64,000 bases of DNA from NCBI RefSeq assembly GCF_042646165.1, contig NZ_JBHRTC010000004.1. One strand, 5' to 3'. Under the pieces are notes generated by a model that saw only the letters and a program-made list of their open reading frames with translations, searched no databases and was not told where the DNA came from. Origin of the DNA: Microbaculum marinum. GTDB lineage: Bacteria > Pseudomonadota > Alphaproteobacteria > Rhizobiales > Tepidamorphaceae. The number at the start of each line of letters is the position of its first letter. Position 1 is the first letter of the stretch. The translations under genes were made by a program, and so were the position numbers. Shown in pieces: positions 1-12,126 of this stretch.

Positions 1-188
1 GCCTCGACGGCGGTCGCCTCGGTCATCAGCAGGGCGGCGCCCGACAGCGACAGATTGCCGAGATGGATCAGGTGCCAGTCGGTGGCGCTGCCGTCGACGG
101 CCGAGTACTGGCACATCGGACTGATCACGACGCGGTTCTCGAGCGCCAGGGAACCAAGCTGAACGGGTGAGAAAAGCTGACTGGGCAT
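1..188 (-). CDS. NADH:flavin oxidoreductase (Old Yellow Enzyme family), N-terminal part only
   Basis: Only the first 62 codons lie in the window; the gene runs off the left edge. The start (ATG at 188-186) gives MPSQLFSPVQLGSLALENRV followed by ISPMCQYSA, which is the first beta strand and FMN-binding loop of the YqjM/XenA class of OYE enzymes (PMCQYSA is the class hallmark, with the FMN-modulating Cys). Such enzymes reduce activated C=C bonds with NAD(P)H. Basis: motif seen in sequence, function from the family. The shine-dalgarno is weak (GGAAA). It is followed upstream by a spacer containing no gene up to the stop of the MBL gene at 351. Confidence 0.85.
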   Translation of the reverse strand, partial: MPSQLFSPVQLGSLALENRVVISPMCQYSAVDGSATDWHLIHLGNLSLSGAALLMTEATAVE

Positions 189-350
189 GAAGCATTTCCG
201 GAAATTGCGTGGGGGAGGCCGATCGGCGCCGGGGTATCAGAGGATCGGGATACTAGAGGATTGCACCCGCCCGGTGATAGTGCGCAGCGTCCCGCCCGCC
301 GCCTGCCCGGTCGCGGCGGTGGCGAAAGCCGGCGCCGATGGCCCGGCCGC

Positions 351-1103
351 CTACGCGGCGGACGGCAGCCGTTCACGCAGTTCCGAGGTCACCCGCCGGT
401 CGTATTCCTCCGCCAGCGCCCGCAGGGCGGCGCTGCCGTCCCCGGTAAAGGCTGGACCGTGCATGAGAGCGAGCGTCCGGGGGGCCAGGTCCGCCAGTCC
501 GCGCAGGGTCGCGCCCATGCCCGGATTCAGTGCCGAGTACCTGAAGATATCCTCCGCCGCGGCGGCGGGGCCGACGATGTCGCCATCGGTCGTGGCGCGG
601 TCGTTGCCGAGCTGGGTGAAGAGATCGCCGCACAGCAGCGTGCCTGTGGACTCCTCGTACAGGACCCCCGCGTCCCAGCCGTGCGGCGTATGCGGCGTGT
701 CGATGAAGCGGACCCGCTTGCCGGCGCCGAGGTCGATCACCTCGCCGTCCTGCAGGATGCGGGGCGCGCGGTCGGAAAAGTCGTTCAGCGACACGTCGAC
801 GCCGGTCTGGCCGTGGGCGGGCGTGGCGTGCGGCGCGGCGGCGAGCCATTCGTTCATGGCGCCGCATTCGTCGGCCTCGAAATGGCCGTAGGCGATCCAA
901 CGCAGCCGCTCCGGCGACAGCAGCCGGACGAGCGCCGCATGGTTGAGGGAGAACATCTTGCGCAGCCCGGTGTGGAACATCAGCGGCTCCTCGCCCAGCA
1001 CGACGAACTGGTTGAAGGTGAACCCCGCGGGCGGCGCGATGTCGGGGACATAGGTCGACAGGCGGAAGATGCCGTCGGCGATTTCACTGACCTGCGTTTC
1101 CAT
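351..1103 (-). CDS. MBL-fold diiron protein (oxygen-binding/flavodiiron-like)
   Basis: A 250-residue metallo-beta-lactamase fold protein. Instead of the usual HxHxDH it carries H74-F-E76-A-D78, the HxExD ligand set of flavodiiron (FprA/ROO) and oxygen-binding diiron proteins. Other likely ligands are H138 or H141, D160 (in LCGDLFTQ) and H215 (LMHGP). No flavodoxin domain follows, so it is a stand-alone diiron domain of the ODP type; what it binds or reduces is unknown. The start at 1103 is chosen because GGGAG precedes it at good spacing; an upstream in-frame start at 1211 would run through the intergenic operator. It is divergent from the TetR gene, which probably controls it. Confidence 0.8.
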   Translation of the reverse strand: METQVSEIADGIFRLSTYVPDIAPPAGFTFNQFVVLGEEPLMFHTGLRKMFSLNHAALVRLLSPERLRWIAYGHFEADECGAMNEWLAAAPHATPAHGQTGVDVSLNDFSDRAPRILQDGEVIDLGAGKRVRFIDTPHTPHGWDAGVLYEESTGTLLCGDLFTQLGNDRATTDGDIVGPAAAAEDIFRYSALNPGMGATLRGLADLAPRTLALMHGPAFTGDGSAALRALAEEYDRRVTSELRERLPSAA

Positions 1104-1170
1104 GACGATTGACTCCCGAAGGCCCGACCAGGCGGGCTTGCCGCGGGTCTGGACAGCCGTCAAATTCACT

Positions 1171-1186
1171 ATACATATATGTGTAT
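1171..1186. promoter_or_regulatory. Palindromic candidate TetR operator between divergent genes
   Basis: ATACATATATGTGTAT pairs with itself at 7 of 8 positions, and the inner ACATATATGT is a perfect palindrome. It lies in the 138-bp spacer between the MBL gene and the TetR gene, and is AT-rich in a GC-rich neighbourhood. A TetR-family dimer binding here would sit over both promoters. Inference; binding is untested. Confidence 0.55.
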
Positions 1187-1241
1187 TCAAATTCAGGCGC
1201 GCCGTCAACATTCACGACACAGGCATGTGCAACCAAATACC

Positions 1242-1814
1242 ATGACCCGAACCTACACGCTCAAGCGCCGCGCCGAGCGCAAGGCCGAGACCCGGCAGAA
1301 GATCGTCGAGACCGCGGTGGACCTGCACTCCACGGTCGGACCGGCGCGGACGTCGCTCAGCATGATCGCCGAGCGCGCCGGCGTGCAGCGGCACACGGTC
1401 TATGCCCACTTTCCCGACGAGCGGAGCCTGTTCCTGGCGTGCTCAGGGCTGGCGATGGAGCGAGATCCCCCGCCCGACGCCGAGCCCTGGCGGAAGATCG
1501 GCGACCGCCGCGAGCGGCTGGGCACCGGCCTTCGCGCCCTCTACGACTGGTACGCGCGCAACGAGGGGCAGGCGGCGTGCGTGCTGCGCGACGCCGAGCA
1601 CCACGCCCTGACGCGCGAGGTGACCGAGTTGCGGCTGGGGCCCTACTTCGCCGGATACGCCGAGGTGCTCGGGCAGGGCCTGAGCGCCAGGAGCCGGGCG
1701 ATGCTGAAACTGGCGCTGAGCTTTCACACCTGGCGGACGCTGGCCCGCGACGCGGGCATGACGACCGGCGATGCGGCGGAGGCGATGGGCGAGGCGGTCA
1801 CCTCCGCCGCGTGA
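1242..1814 (+). CDS. TetR/AcrR family transcriptional regulator
   Basis: A 190-residue regulator. Residues about 12-60 form the TetR helix-turn-helix (KAETRQKIVETAVDLHS, then TSLSMIAERAGVQRHTVYAHF, the family signature ending in the Tyr-x-x-Phe of the recognition helix). The C-terminal ligand domain is divergent, so the effector cannot be inferred. The ATG at 1242 is used; an in-frame ATG at 1179 would place the start inside the palindrome at 1171-1186. It is divergent from the diiron MBL gene and likely represses both by binding between them. A nearby convergent MocR gene ends 21 bp downstream. Confidence 0.85.
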   Translation: MTRTYTLKRRAERKAETRQKIVETAVDLHSTVGPARTSLSMIAERAGVQRHTVYAHFPDERSLFLACSGLAMERDPPPDAEPWRKIGDRRERLGTGLRALYDWYARNEGQAACVLRDAEHHALTREVTELRLGPYFAGYAEVLGQGLSARSRAMLKLALSFHTWRTLARDAGMTTGDAAEAMGEAVTSAA

Positions 1815-1835
1815 CGCCCAAGCGCCGGCGGACGT

Positions 1836-3266
1836 TCACGCCGGCGCGCGTGCCCTCGCCCCCCGCAGCGACGCCTCGAGCACCTCGAACACCCGGTCGT
1901 CGCACTGGGATACGTTGAACCTGAGACAGGCGCCGGCCGACCGCGACACGCTGAAGGCGTTTCCGGGAGCGAGAACGACGTTCTGCGCGAGCGCCTCGCG
2001 GGCCACGTCGGCGGAATCGAGCCCGTCCGGCAGTCTGCACCACAGGAACATGCCCGCCCGCGGCATCAGCCACGGCACGATCCCCAGCCTGCCCAGGCGG
2101 GCCGCGACGTCCGCCCTGGCACCGGCGAGACGGTGCCGAAGCCCGTCCAGGTGCCTGCGGTAGCCGCCGTCCCTGAGCACGCTCAGCACCAGCGCGGCGC
2201 TGAGGCGGCCGCCGCCGAAGGACGTCGCGATCTTCAGGTCGACCAGCCCGGCCATCCAGTCCCGGCGCGCGGCGATGAAGCCGCATCGCGCCGACGCCGA
2301 CAGGGTCTTGGAGAAACTGCCGACCTGGACGACCCGCTCGAGGCCGTCGAACGCGGCGAGCCTAGGCGCGGGACTGTCCTCGAAATCGGCGAAGATCTCG
2401 TCCTCGACGATCGTCAGCGAATACGCTTCGGCGAGCTTGAGCATCCGGTGCGCGGTCACCGGCGACAACGTGGCGCCGGTCGGATTGTGGACGGCGGAGT
2501 TGGTTATGTAGAGACGCGGCCGGTGCTCGGCGAGGATCGTCTCGAACTGCGCCAGATCCGGCCCGGACGGCGTGTAGGCAACGCTGACCACCGTCACGCG
2601 GTGGGCCCGCAGCAGGGCCTGGAAATTGAAGTAGCAGGGATCGTCGAGCAGCACGACGTCTCCCGGCTCGAGCAGCAAGCGGCACAGCAGGTCGATGCTT
2701 TGCGTTCCCGACTCCGTCAGCATGATCTGGTCGGGAGCGGCCTCGACGCCGGTCTCGGCGAGCCGCCGGCCGACGAGCAGGCGCAGCGGCGCAAGCCCGA
2801 GCGGCGTCGAGTATTCGCCGAGGTCGACGTCGCTGGCCCGCGACAGGCCGCGCAGCGCCTTCCGCAGCGCGGCTTCGGGAAGCCACGACGGCGGCAGCCA
2901 GCCGCAGCCGGGCTTCACGTCGCCCTCGCCCGCCTCGAGCGACTGCCGCGACACCCAAAGCGGATCGATGGCGCGGTCCAGCCTCGGACCGATCTCCGAC
3001 AGGTCCAGCGGCGCCGCCAGGCTGGCGACGAAGAAGCCGGAGCCCGGCCGCGACCGAATCAGGCCTTCGGCCGCAAGGCGCTCGTAGGCCTCCACCACCG
3101 TCGCAGGCGATACCTGCATCGTGCGGGCCATCTGCCGGATCGACGGGAGCTTCGCGCCGACCGGCAGGCTGCGGCTGGCGACGCGCCGCCGGATCGCCGC
3201 CATCACCTTCGAGATAAGCGTTCCCTCGTCCCCCATCCCGGCCATCCGTATCGCCCTTGCTTCCAT
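1836..3266 (-). CDS. MocR/PdxR-type regulator (GntR HTH fused to aminotransferase-like domain)
   Basis: A 476-residue MocR-class protein. Residues about 10-80 are a GntR winged helix (KLPSIRQMARTMQVSPATVV, YERLAAEGLIRSRPGSGFFV). The rest is a fold-type I aminotransferase domain with the PLP-lysine motif GSFSKTLSASARCG. The start codon ATG (3266-3264) gives MEARAIRMAG; the longer open frame upstream only overlaps the divergent gene. MocR proteins usually use PLP or a PLP adduct as effector and control the adjacent divergent gene, here an EamA exporter. This pairing resembles regulators of amino-acid or PLP-related export; the ligand is not known. Confidence 0.9.
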   Translation of the reverse strand: MEARAIRMAGMGDEGTLISKVMAAIRRRVASRSLPVGAKLPSIRQMARTMQVSPATVVEAYERLAAEGLIRSRPGSGFFVASLAAPLDLSEIGPRLDRAIDPLWVSRQSLEAGEGDVKPGCGWLPPSWLPEAALRKALRGLSRASDVDLGEYSTPLGLAPLRLLVGRRLAETGVEAAPDQIMLTESGTQSIDLLCRLLLEPGDVVLLDDPCYFNFQALLRAHRVTVVSVAYTPSGPDLAQFETILAEHRPRLYITNSAVHNPTGATLSPVTAHRMLKLAEAYSLTIVEDEIFADFEDSPAPRLAAFDGLERVVQVGSFSKTLSASARCGFIAARRDWMAGLVDLKIATSFGGGRLSAALVLSVLRDGGYRRHLDGLRHRLAGARADVAARLGRLGIVPWLMPRAGMFLWCRLPDGLDSADVAREALAQNVVLAPGNAFSVSRSAGACLRFNVSQCDDRVFEVLEASLRGARARAPA

Positions 3267-3268
3267 AA

Positions 3269-3289
3269 CAGTATGTCCGAACCGTACTG
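3269..3289. promoter_or_regulatory. Inverted repeat CAGTA-N11-TACTG between MocR and EamA genes
   Basis: CAGTA (3269-3273) and TACTG (3285-3289) form an inverted repeat immediately upstream of the MocR start, in the 87-bp divergent promoter region. Placement suits autoregulation by the MocR protein and control of the exporter. Weak because the half sites are only 5 bp. Confidence 0.35.
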
Positions 3290-3353
3290 GACTGTCACTG
3301 GCGGCGGCCGGCCTTCGGGCGCAATACCGCCGGCACAACCGAGGGAGTGGCGG

Positions 3354-4217
3354 ATGGACAGATCGACGGCCGGCTGGATCAACGGCTTCGTGGGCGTGGC
3401 GATCTTCAGCGGCTCGCTGCCGGCGACCCGGCTGGCGGTGCTCCAGCTCGACCCCGTCTTCCTGACGGTGGCGCGCGCCGCCATCGCCGGCGGCCTGGCA
3501 GCGATCCTCCTGCTCGCTTTCCGGCAGCGCCTGCCGGCCCGGGCCGACGCGGGGTCGCTGATCGCCGTGGCGCTTGGCGTGGTGGTCGGCTTCCCGCTGC
3601 TGACGGCGCTGGCGCTGCAATACGTGACCTCCGCCCACTCGATCGTCTTCATCGGCCTGCTGCCGCTGGCGACCGCGATCTTCGCGGTGGTTCGCGGCGG
3701 CGAACGGCCGCGGCCGGCGTTCTGGATCTTCTCGCTGTGCGGCAGCGCCGTCGTCGCCGGCTTCGCGCTGACCCGGGGGCTCGCCGCCTCCCCGGCGGGA
3801 GACCTGCTGATGCTCGCGGCGATCGTCGTGTGCGGGCTCGGCTATGCCGAGGGAGCGAGGCTCTCGCGCAGGCTCGGCGGCTGGCAGGTGATCTGCTGGG
3901 CGCTGGTGTTCTCGCTGCCGGCGATGGGCCTGCTGACGGTCGCCACCCTGCCCCGAACCCTGTCGGACGTCGGCGCCACCGCCTGGATCGCACTCGCCTA
4001 CGTCTCGCTGTTCAGCATGCTGATCGGCTTCTTCTTCTGGTATCGCGGGCTGGCGCAGGGCGGCATCGCGGCCGTCGGGCAGCTGCAGCTGCTGCAGCCG
4101 TTCCTCGGTCTGGCGCTGGCCGCGCTGCTGTTGAACGAGGCGGTGTCGACGGCAATGATCGTCTCAACGGTCGCCGTCATTGCCTGCGTGGCGGGGGCGC
4201 GGCGGTTCGCGGCGTAG
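3354..4217 (+). CDS. EamA/DMT-family membrane transporter
   Basis: A 287-residue inner-membrane protein with about ten hydrophobic segments and the duplicated EamA layout. The second repeat shows the usual VSLFSMLIGFFFWYRGLAQG stretch, and the C-terminal half ends in the typical PFLGLALAALLLNEAVS helix. Members export amino acids or metabolites. GAGGGAGTGG just before the ATG at 3354 is a good ribosome-binding site. It is divergent from the MocR regulator, whose control is likely. Substrate unknown. Confidence 0.85.
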   Translation: MDRSTAGWINGFVGVAIFSGSLPATRLAVLQLDPVFLTVARAAIAGGLAAILLLAFRQRLPARADAGSLIAVALGVVVGFPLLTALALQYVTSAHSIVFIGLLPLATAIFAVVRGGERPRPAFWIFSLCGSAVVAGFALTRGLAASPAGDLLMLAAIVVCGLGYAEGARLSRRLGGWQVICWALVFSLPAMGLLTVATLPRTLSDVGATAWIALAYVSLFSMLIGFFFWYRGLAQGGIAAVGQLQLLQPFLGLALAALLLNEAVSTAMIVSTVAVIACVAGARRFAA

Positions 4218-4283
4218 GGCCGGTTCGCAACCTGGGGCCGGTTTCCGAACAGGGTCCGTGCCCGAACAGGGGCTGCGATAAAT

Positions 4284-4298
4284 GTTCCTGTTGTGTTC
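4284..4298 (+). promoter_or_regulatory. Alphaproteobacterial SOS box (LexA site) upstream of recA
   Basis: GTTC at 4284-4287, seven bases, GTTC at 4295-4298: the direct-repeat GTTC-N7-GTTC form known as the LexA site in alphaproteobacteria. It lies 97 bp before the recA ATG. The second half also starts an overlapping GTTC-ACG-GAAC palindrome (4295-4305). Confidence 0.85.
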
Positions 4299-4394
4299 AC
4301 GGAACAAATAGCGTACATTTCCCTTCGGCGCATTCCACATATCCCCTTCACGGGCTGTGAATCACCGGTCCTCTGTGAAATAAGGAGCCGAACA

Positions 4395-5483
<1,089 letters not shown>

Positions 5484-5600
5484 GGCGGCCAGCGCCCCGC
5501 AGCGCCGCGTCCGCGCGCCTGCTTCGGCCGGTGCCGCTTCGGCGGAGATCTGCATGCAGGCCCCGGCCCCACGAGGCGGGTGAAGCGGCGAGCCGAGCCC

Positions 5601-5705
5601 CCGGGCTTTGCGTCCCCGGGCTTTGCGTCCCGGGGCTTTGCGTCCCGGGGCTTTGCGTGCTCGGGCTTTGCGTAGAGGGCGTTGCGTCCTGGGGGCTTCC
5701 CGTCG
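5601..5705. repeat. 15-bp GC-rich tandem repeat, about six to seven degenerate copies
   Basis: The unit CCGGGCTTTGCGTCC starts at 5601 and repeats every 15 bp (5616, 5631, 5646, 5661, 5676, 5691), with the first four copies nearly identical and the last decaying. It lies in the 233-bp spacer between recA and the convergent racemase gene. The period is five codons and the array is open in several frames, but no start or coding context supports translation. Confidence 0.85.
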
Positions 5706-5716
5706 AGGGCGGCGGG

Positions 5717-6415
5717 TCAGCCGGCAGCCACGGCTCTCTCGATCGCGGCTTCGCAGTGCAGATCCGTCGTCGAGAAGGACGGAACGCCCAGGTCCTCCGG
5801 CCGCACCAGCAGCGGAATCTCGGTGCAGCCGAGGATCACGCCCTCGGCGCCGCGCGAGGCCAGCGCCTCGACGAGCCGCACGTAGCCCTGCCGCGTCGCG
5901 TCGGTGAACACGTCCTTGACCAGTTCCGCATAGATGGTGTCGTGGACGAAGGCCCGTTCGGCCTCGGTCGGCACCATCGTCTCGATGCCGTGGCGGGCGA
6001 GGATGCGGGGATAGAAGTCGCCCTCCATCGTCTTGCGCACCCCCAGCAGCGCCACCCGTTCGAGCCCGCTGGCGCGGATGGCCCGGGCCGTCGCCTCGGC
6101 GATGTGCAGGAAGGGAATGGAGAGGACCGGCTCGATCTCGTCGACGAAGCGGTGCACGTCGTTGCAGCAGATGACGATGAAGGCGGCGCCGGCCGCCTCG
6201 ACGCCGCGGGCGGCGGCCAGGATCTGGGCGCAGGCGGCCGCCTCGTCGCCGCGCTCGATCACCGCCTCGACATAGTCCTGCCGGTTGACGCTCTCCAGCA
6301 CCAGGCGGGCCGACGTGACCCCGCCGAGACGCTGCTGGGCGATCCGGTTGAGACGGCGGTAGTACTCGGCCGTCGATACCCAGCTCAGTCCGCCGATCAG
6401 TCCGATCTTCTGCAT
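5717..6415 (-). CDS. Aspartate/glutamate racemase family protein
   Basis: A 232-residue cofactor-independent racemase. It opens with MQKIGLIGGLSW and carries the two catalytic cysteines in ICCNDVH (C84) and GCTEIPLL (C197). The family interconverts L- and D-aspartate, glutamate or related amino acids, or acts on hydantoins. It differs from the dedicated cell-wall enzyme MurI encoded at 22.4 kb, so a D-aspartate or broad-specificity role is more likely. It is convergent with recA and divergent from alaS across a repeat-containing spacer. Confidence 0.85.
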   Translation of the reverse strand: MQKIGLIGGLSWVSTAEYYRRLNRIAQQRLGGVTSARLVLESVNRQDYVEAVIERGDEAAACAQILAAARGVEAAGAAFIVICCNDVHRFVDEIEPVLSIPFLHIAEATARAIRASGLERVALLGVRKTMEGDFYPRILARHGIETMVPTEAERAFVHDTIYAELVKDVFTDATRQGYVRLVEALASRGAEGVILGCTEIPLLVRPEDLGVPSFSTTDLHCEAAIERAVAAG

Positions 6416-6529
6416 TGTCGCCTCGCCTGCCGGAAGTCGACCTTCGCCTAACCGACGTTGCGGCGTTCGGCAACCCGCGGCCGAGGCATGCCTGCGCTGC
6501 CGGGCAGCGTAGGTGACCCGGGAGGGGGC

Positions 6530-6581
6530 GAGACGGCCCGCGCGATCCGGCCCGCGAGACGGCCCGCGCGATCCGGCCCGC
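6530..6581. repeat. Two perfect 26-bp direct repeats upstream of alaS
   Basis: Positions 6530-6555 and 6556-6581 are identical 26-bp units (GAGACGGCCCGCGCGATCCG plus six bases); related GATCCGG/GGTGGCGCGATC fragments continue to about 6620. They fill part of the 332-bp divergent spacer 6416-6747 between the racemase and alaS. Otherwise I see no gene in this spacer; it must hold the alaS promoter. Confidence 0.8.
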
Positions 6582-6747
6582 GAGATCCGGGTGGCGCGAT
6601 CGGGGTGGCGCGATCCGGTGGACAGTCTTCGGACCCGCCGCTAGAACAGCCGCCGGCAAGACGGCGCCGTCGCGCGGGTTCCCGAACGGCGTATCGCGTC
6701 CCCAATCGTTCACGGCCCCCGACGGGCGAAGACAGGTGTTCGGCCAG

Positions 6748-9540
<2,793 letters not shown>

Positions 9541-9657
9541 CATTCGGATGTGGCCCAAACAAAGCCCCGTCGATCATTGCTCCCACTGAGAATGCTTATA
9601 GAGCTTATGTCGATTCTCTACCCCTAGCCGGCTCCTGTTGGGGATCCATCTCCAATC

Positions 9658-10353
9658 TCAGCGCGAAATATCCCCACTAGAAACCGCATTAACGATATTA
9701 TCGAATAGCTCTTGTTCGGTCTGCCCCGAAATCTCTCGCGAAACCACGCGGACTGGCAAACTAAAATAGACACCTCGCCGCGGATTAAACACCCCTATTC
9801 TTTTAATGTCGTATTGATTAGAAAGATGATTCAACGCACAGTATGTAATCAACTGCCTGATATCGCTGCTTCTAAACGGTCTATCTACTGCTTTAATCTC
9901 GAATAGACGACCATCATTAATAATATCGCCTTCAGAAGAATCGATGTAACCACATCCGCTAAATATCGGCCTCACAATGTTTTCGACTATTTCTGGCCTG
10001 AAGAACGAAACAAGTCTTTTTTCCAGTCCATTAATTTGATTCAACTCGACATCTGAAATCTCCCCCTCTAGTACAGTCGGATTCTCAAGGATTGGAAGCA
10101 GCTTCGCCTTGGCCTCCTCTATTGAGTCTAAAGGAGAAGTATTCGGTGGAGCACGTCTCTGACGGCCACATAGCCGCGCAAAAGCTATTTCTGATACAAA
10201 AGCGGCACGTATTTGTTGTTCCGGCTTAGCCAATGGAACATCCCACCGCTTAGAATACGCGAGGTTCACTCTCCGAACGAAATGCTCAGAAGTGGGGGCA
10301 TAGTCAGCCCAGAAGGCATTGTGATTTGTCGCAAAACTGGATGCGTCAATCAA
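9658..10353 (-). CDS. PD-(D/E)XK-like protein coupled to a reverse transcriptase
   Basis: A 231-residue protein I cannot name. Its C-terminal half reads as a PD-(D/E)XK core: D143 (in EGDII), then E152-I-K154 (LFEIKAV), then a helix with Q167 (IRQLITYCAL), followed by a strand RIGVFNPRRG. The N-terminal half is helical. TTG at 10353 is the only sensible start: it overlaps the TGA stop of the reverse transcriptase gene (TTGA) and no ATG exists in the frame. Codon use and GC content are clearly lower than in flanking genes, as for its partner. A nuclease or nucleic-acid-binding role is inference; the catalytic set is incomplete enough that it could be inactive. Confidence 0.65.
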   Translation of the reverse strand: MIDASSFATNHNAFWADYAPTSEHFVRRVNLAYSKRWDVPLAKPEQQIRAAFVSEIAFARLCGRQRRAPPNTSPLDSIEEAKAKLLPILENPTVLEGEISDVELNQINGLEKRLVSFFRPEIVENIVRPIFSGCGYIDSSEGDIINDGRLFEIKAVDRPFRSSDIRQLITYCALNHLSNQYDIKRIGVFNPRRGVYFSLPVRVVSREISGQTEQELFDNIVNAVSSGDISR

Positions 10354-11993
10354 AGCGGGAAACTCCGCTTGCCTTCGTTTACACGTTCAATAGCCCAATC
10401 AATAATAAATAACTCTAGCGGATTAAGCTCGCGCTTTATGCTATTCCGCCAGTGCTTACCCTCGTCTTTCAATGAATACGAAGCCACCAATAGCGCCCTC
10501 TTCTCTGCGGAGCTAAGCTGCCGATAGCGGTTCCGAAGATCCGACAACCAATACCAATCGCCCCATAGCGCCATAATCAGGATTATGTCACGTCGTACTA
10601 TCTCAGAGGTTCTTTTTGAATATATTTCCTTCAGCAATTGCTGAACGTCTTCAGTATGAGAATGCTGAAGAACTCTAAGTGCGTAGCACAGGTGCACGTC
10701 AATACGAAATATATGAGAGTCCGCTCTTATCATGGATATCAGCTTATCGATAAGCTCTATTTTTGCAGGGTCACCCAATTCTTCATATACACGATCCATC
10801 ATTATGAGAGCGGACGATATTATCGGGTATAATATGTCACTATTGCCAACTATAGAAAGAACAGCATCATCTCTCACTTTCCCCTCCAGGAAGCGAATCG
10901 TAGCAATTATCTTCCTGGAAAGCGCAATATGTATTCGCGATTTTGATAGCTCTTCTCTCAATAAACTCATAATATCAAATTGATCAATATTAGCCTTAAG
11001 GGCCTCGTAATCCTCTTCCGCCGTAGGAGAATACGGATCAAATCTCAGAGATATGCTTAGAATTCCCTGCGCTTCGTGATGTTTATCAAAAGTTTTCCCC
11101 TCACGTTCTTCAGCGTTTTCTGCATCTTCTGACCAAACAACCGGACTAGTTGCGCTAAATTCAGCTGCAGTCATGATACGGGTCTTTGACTTCTGAAGTG
11201 AAAGCCCCTGATTTTCAAACAACTTTTCTGACAAGAAGATTGTATATCTGTAAGCCTCTTCACGCGTGTTCGCGAATATGTGAAAATCGTCTGCATATCG
11301 GGTAAAGTCTATATTGGCGCCTCTCAAAAGACGATCTATCTGATTTATAGTCAATTCCGACAGCATCCTCGCAGCTGGCCCACCTATTGGTAGTCCAAAG
11401 GATCGCGTATTCGAGAAATTTGATAAGAATGACATTATTTTCTTGGGATAGCCGGTGTCAGCAGCAATCTGCAGAAGAGCGTTCTCCAAGCGGTGATGTC
11501 CGAGTCTGGGGTAGAATTCACTCACGTCGCACTTCACAACATAGTCATATTCGGCCGATTTCTCCAACGATCGCAGCATAAAGCTTTGCCATGCATAATT
11601 ACGATCAAATAAATCTCCCGTCTGATCATCAGGATTTATTCGATAAGAGTAGACACAATTTTCGCTTGTGTGTATTCGAGAAGCTTCAATGAGTTCAGAG
11701 ATTGCCACAACGCAACTTAGCCAGTGAGCATTCCATATAGGATCGAGCTGGGTAGCCCAACGAAATCCGTAGTATGAAACAGGCGTTAGCGCGTTTACAT
11801 TCGACGGTGGAAATCTAGCTAAATACTCTTCGAAATGCTTATCATACTCAACAACGAGATCTACAAATTTATCTTTCCTGTCGTAAAACGCGTGACTCTC
11901 GAACGGGAGGGGAAATATGTCGGTATCGCCATGCCTTACAATATTCTGAACTGCAATCCGTGCAGCTTCCTCAAAATTTAGCGTATTGGGCAT
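10350..11993 (-). CDS. Reverse transcriptase (RNA-directed DNA polymerase), defence-type candidate
   Basis: A 547-residue protein. Residues about 100-280 are an RT palm/fingers: motif A VVKCDVSEFYPRL with D156, motif B-like GLPIGGPAARML at 200-211, motif C TRYADDFHIFA with Y233-A-D-D236, motif D/E with LQKSKTRI. The N-terminus carries HGDTDIFPLPFE. Residues 330-547 are alpha-helical, HEAT-like, with no maturase (X), endonuclease or integrase domain, so it is not a group II intron or retroelement RT; the long helical tail is the architecture of the Abi/DRT (UG) antiphage RTs. Which named type, if any, cannot be decided here. It is the first gene of a low-GC two-gene operon and overlaps its nuclease-like partner. 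Confidence 0.88.
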   Translation of the reverse strand: MPNTLNFEEAARIAVQNIVRHGDTDIFPLPFESHAFYDRKDKFVDLVVEYDKHFEEYLARFPPSNVNALTPVSYYGFRWATQLDPIWNAHWLSCVVAISELIEASRIHTSENCVYSYRINPDDQTGDLFDRNYAWQSFMLRSLEKSAEYDYVVKCDVSEFYPRLGHHRLENALLQIAADTGYPKKIMSFLSNFSNTRSFGLPIGGPAARMLSELTINQIDRLLRGANIDFTRYADDFHIFANTREEAYRYTIFLSEKLFENQGLSLQKSKTRIMTAAEFSATSPVVWSEDAENAEEREGKTFDKHHEAQGILSISLRFDPYSPTAEEDYEALKANIDQFDIMSLLREELSKSRIHIALSRKIIATIRFLEGKVRDDAVLSIVGNSDILYPIISSALIMMDRVYEELGDPAKIELIDKLISMIRADSHIFRIDVHLCYALRVLQHSHTEDVQQLLKEIYSKRTSEIVRRDIILIMALWGDWYWLSDLRNRYRQLSSAEKRALLVASYSLKDEGKHWRNSIKRELNPLELFIIDWAIERVNEGKRSFPL

Positions 11994-12080
11994 CGTATTA
12001 GAGCTCGATGTTGTTCACTTTGGGATTTCGAACTGCCGTTTTTAATGTAGTAGATATCTTAATCGACCAACTAATTCGCG

Positions 12081-12126
12081 GGCGAGCGTAATATCCTACG
12101 CGATTCTCATGCCACGCTAGCTCGCC
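12081..12126 (-). other. Hairpin in the leader of the reverse transcriptase gene (possible structured RNA)
   Basis: GGCGAGC (12081-12087) pairs perfectly with GCTCGCC (12120-12126); inside, ACGCT and AGCGT offer a competing shorter stem. The hairpin is 88-133 bp upstream of the RT start, in an AT-rich intergenic stretch (11994 to about 12180) that has no gene and shares the low GC content of the RT cassette. It could be an operator, a leader structure or part of a small RNA; the sequence alone does not decide. Confidence 0.35.

Noticed and set aside
5601..5705. CRISPR array
   Set aside because: The units are 15 bp, contiguous, without spacers, and no cas gene is nearby.
9658..11993. Group II intron or retron as the source of the reverse transcriptase
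   Set aside because: There is no maturase or endonuclease domain, no recognisable intron domain V, and the partner is an overlapping protein gene; a long helical C-terminus is unlike retron RTs.
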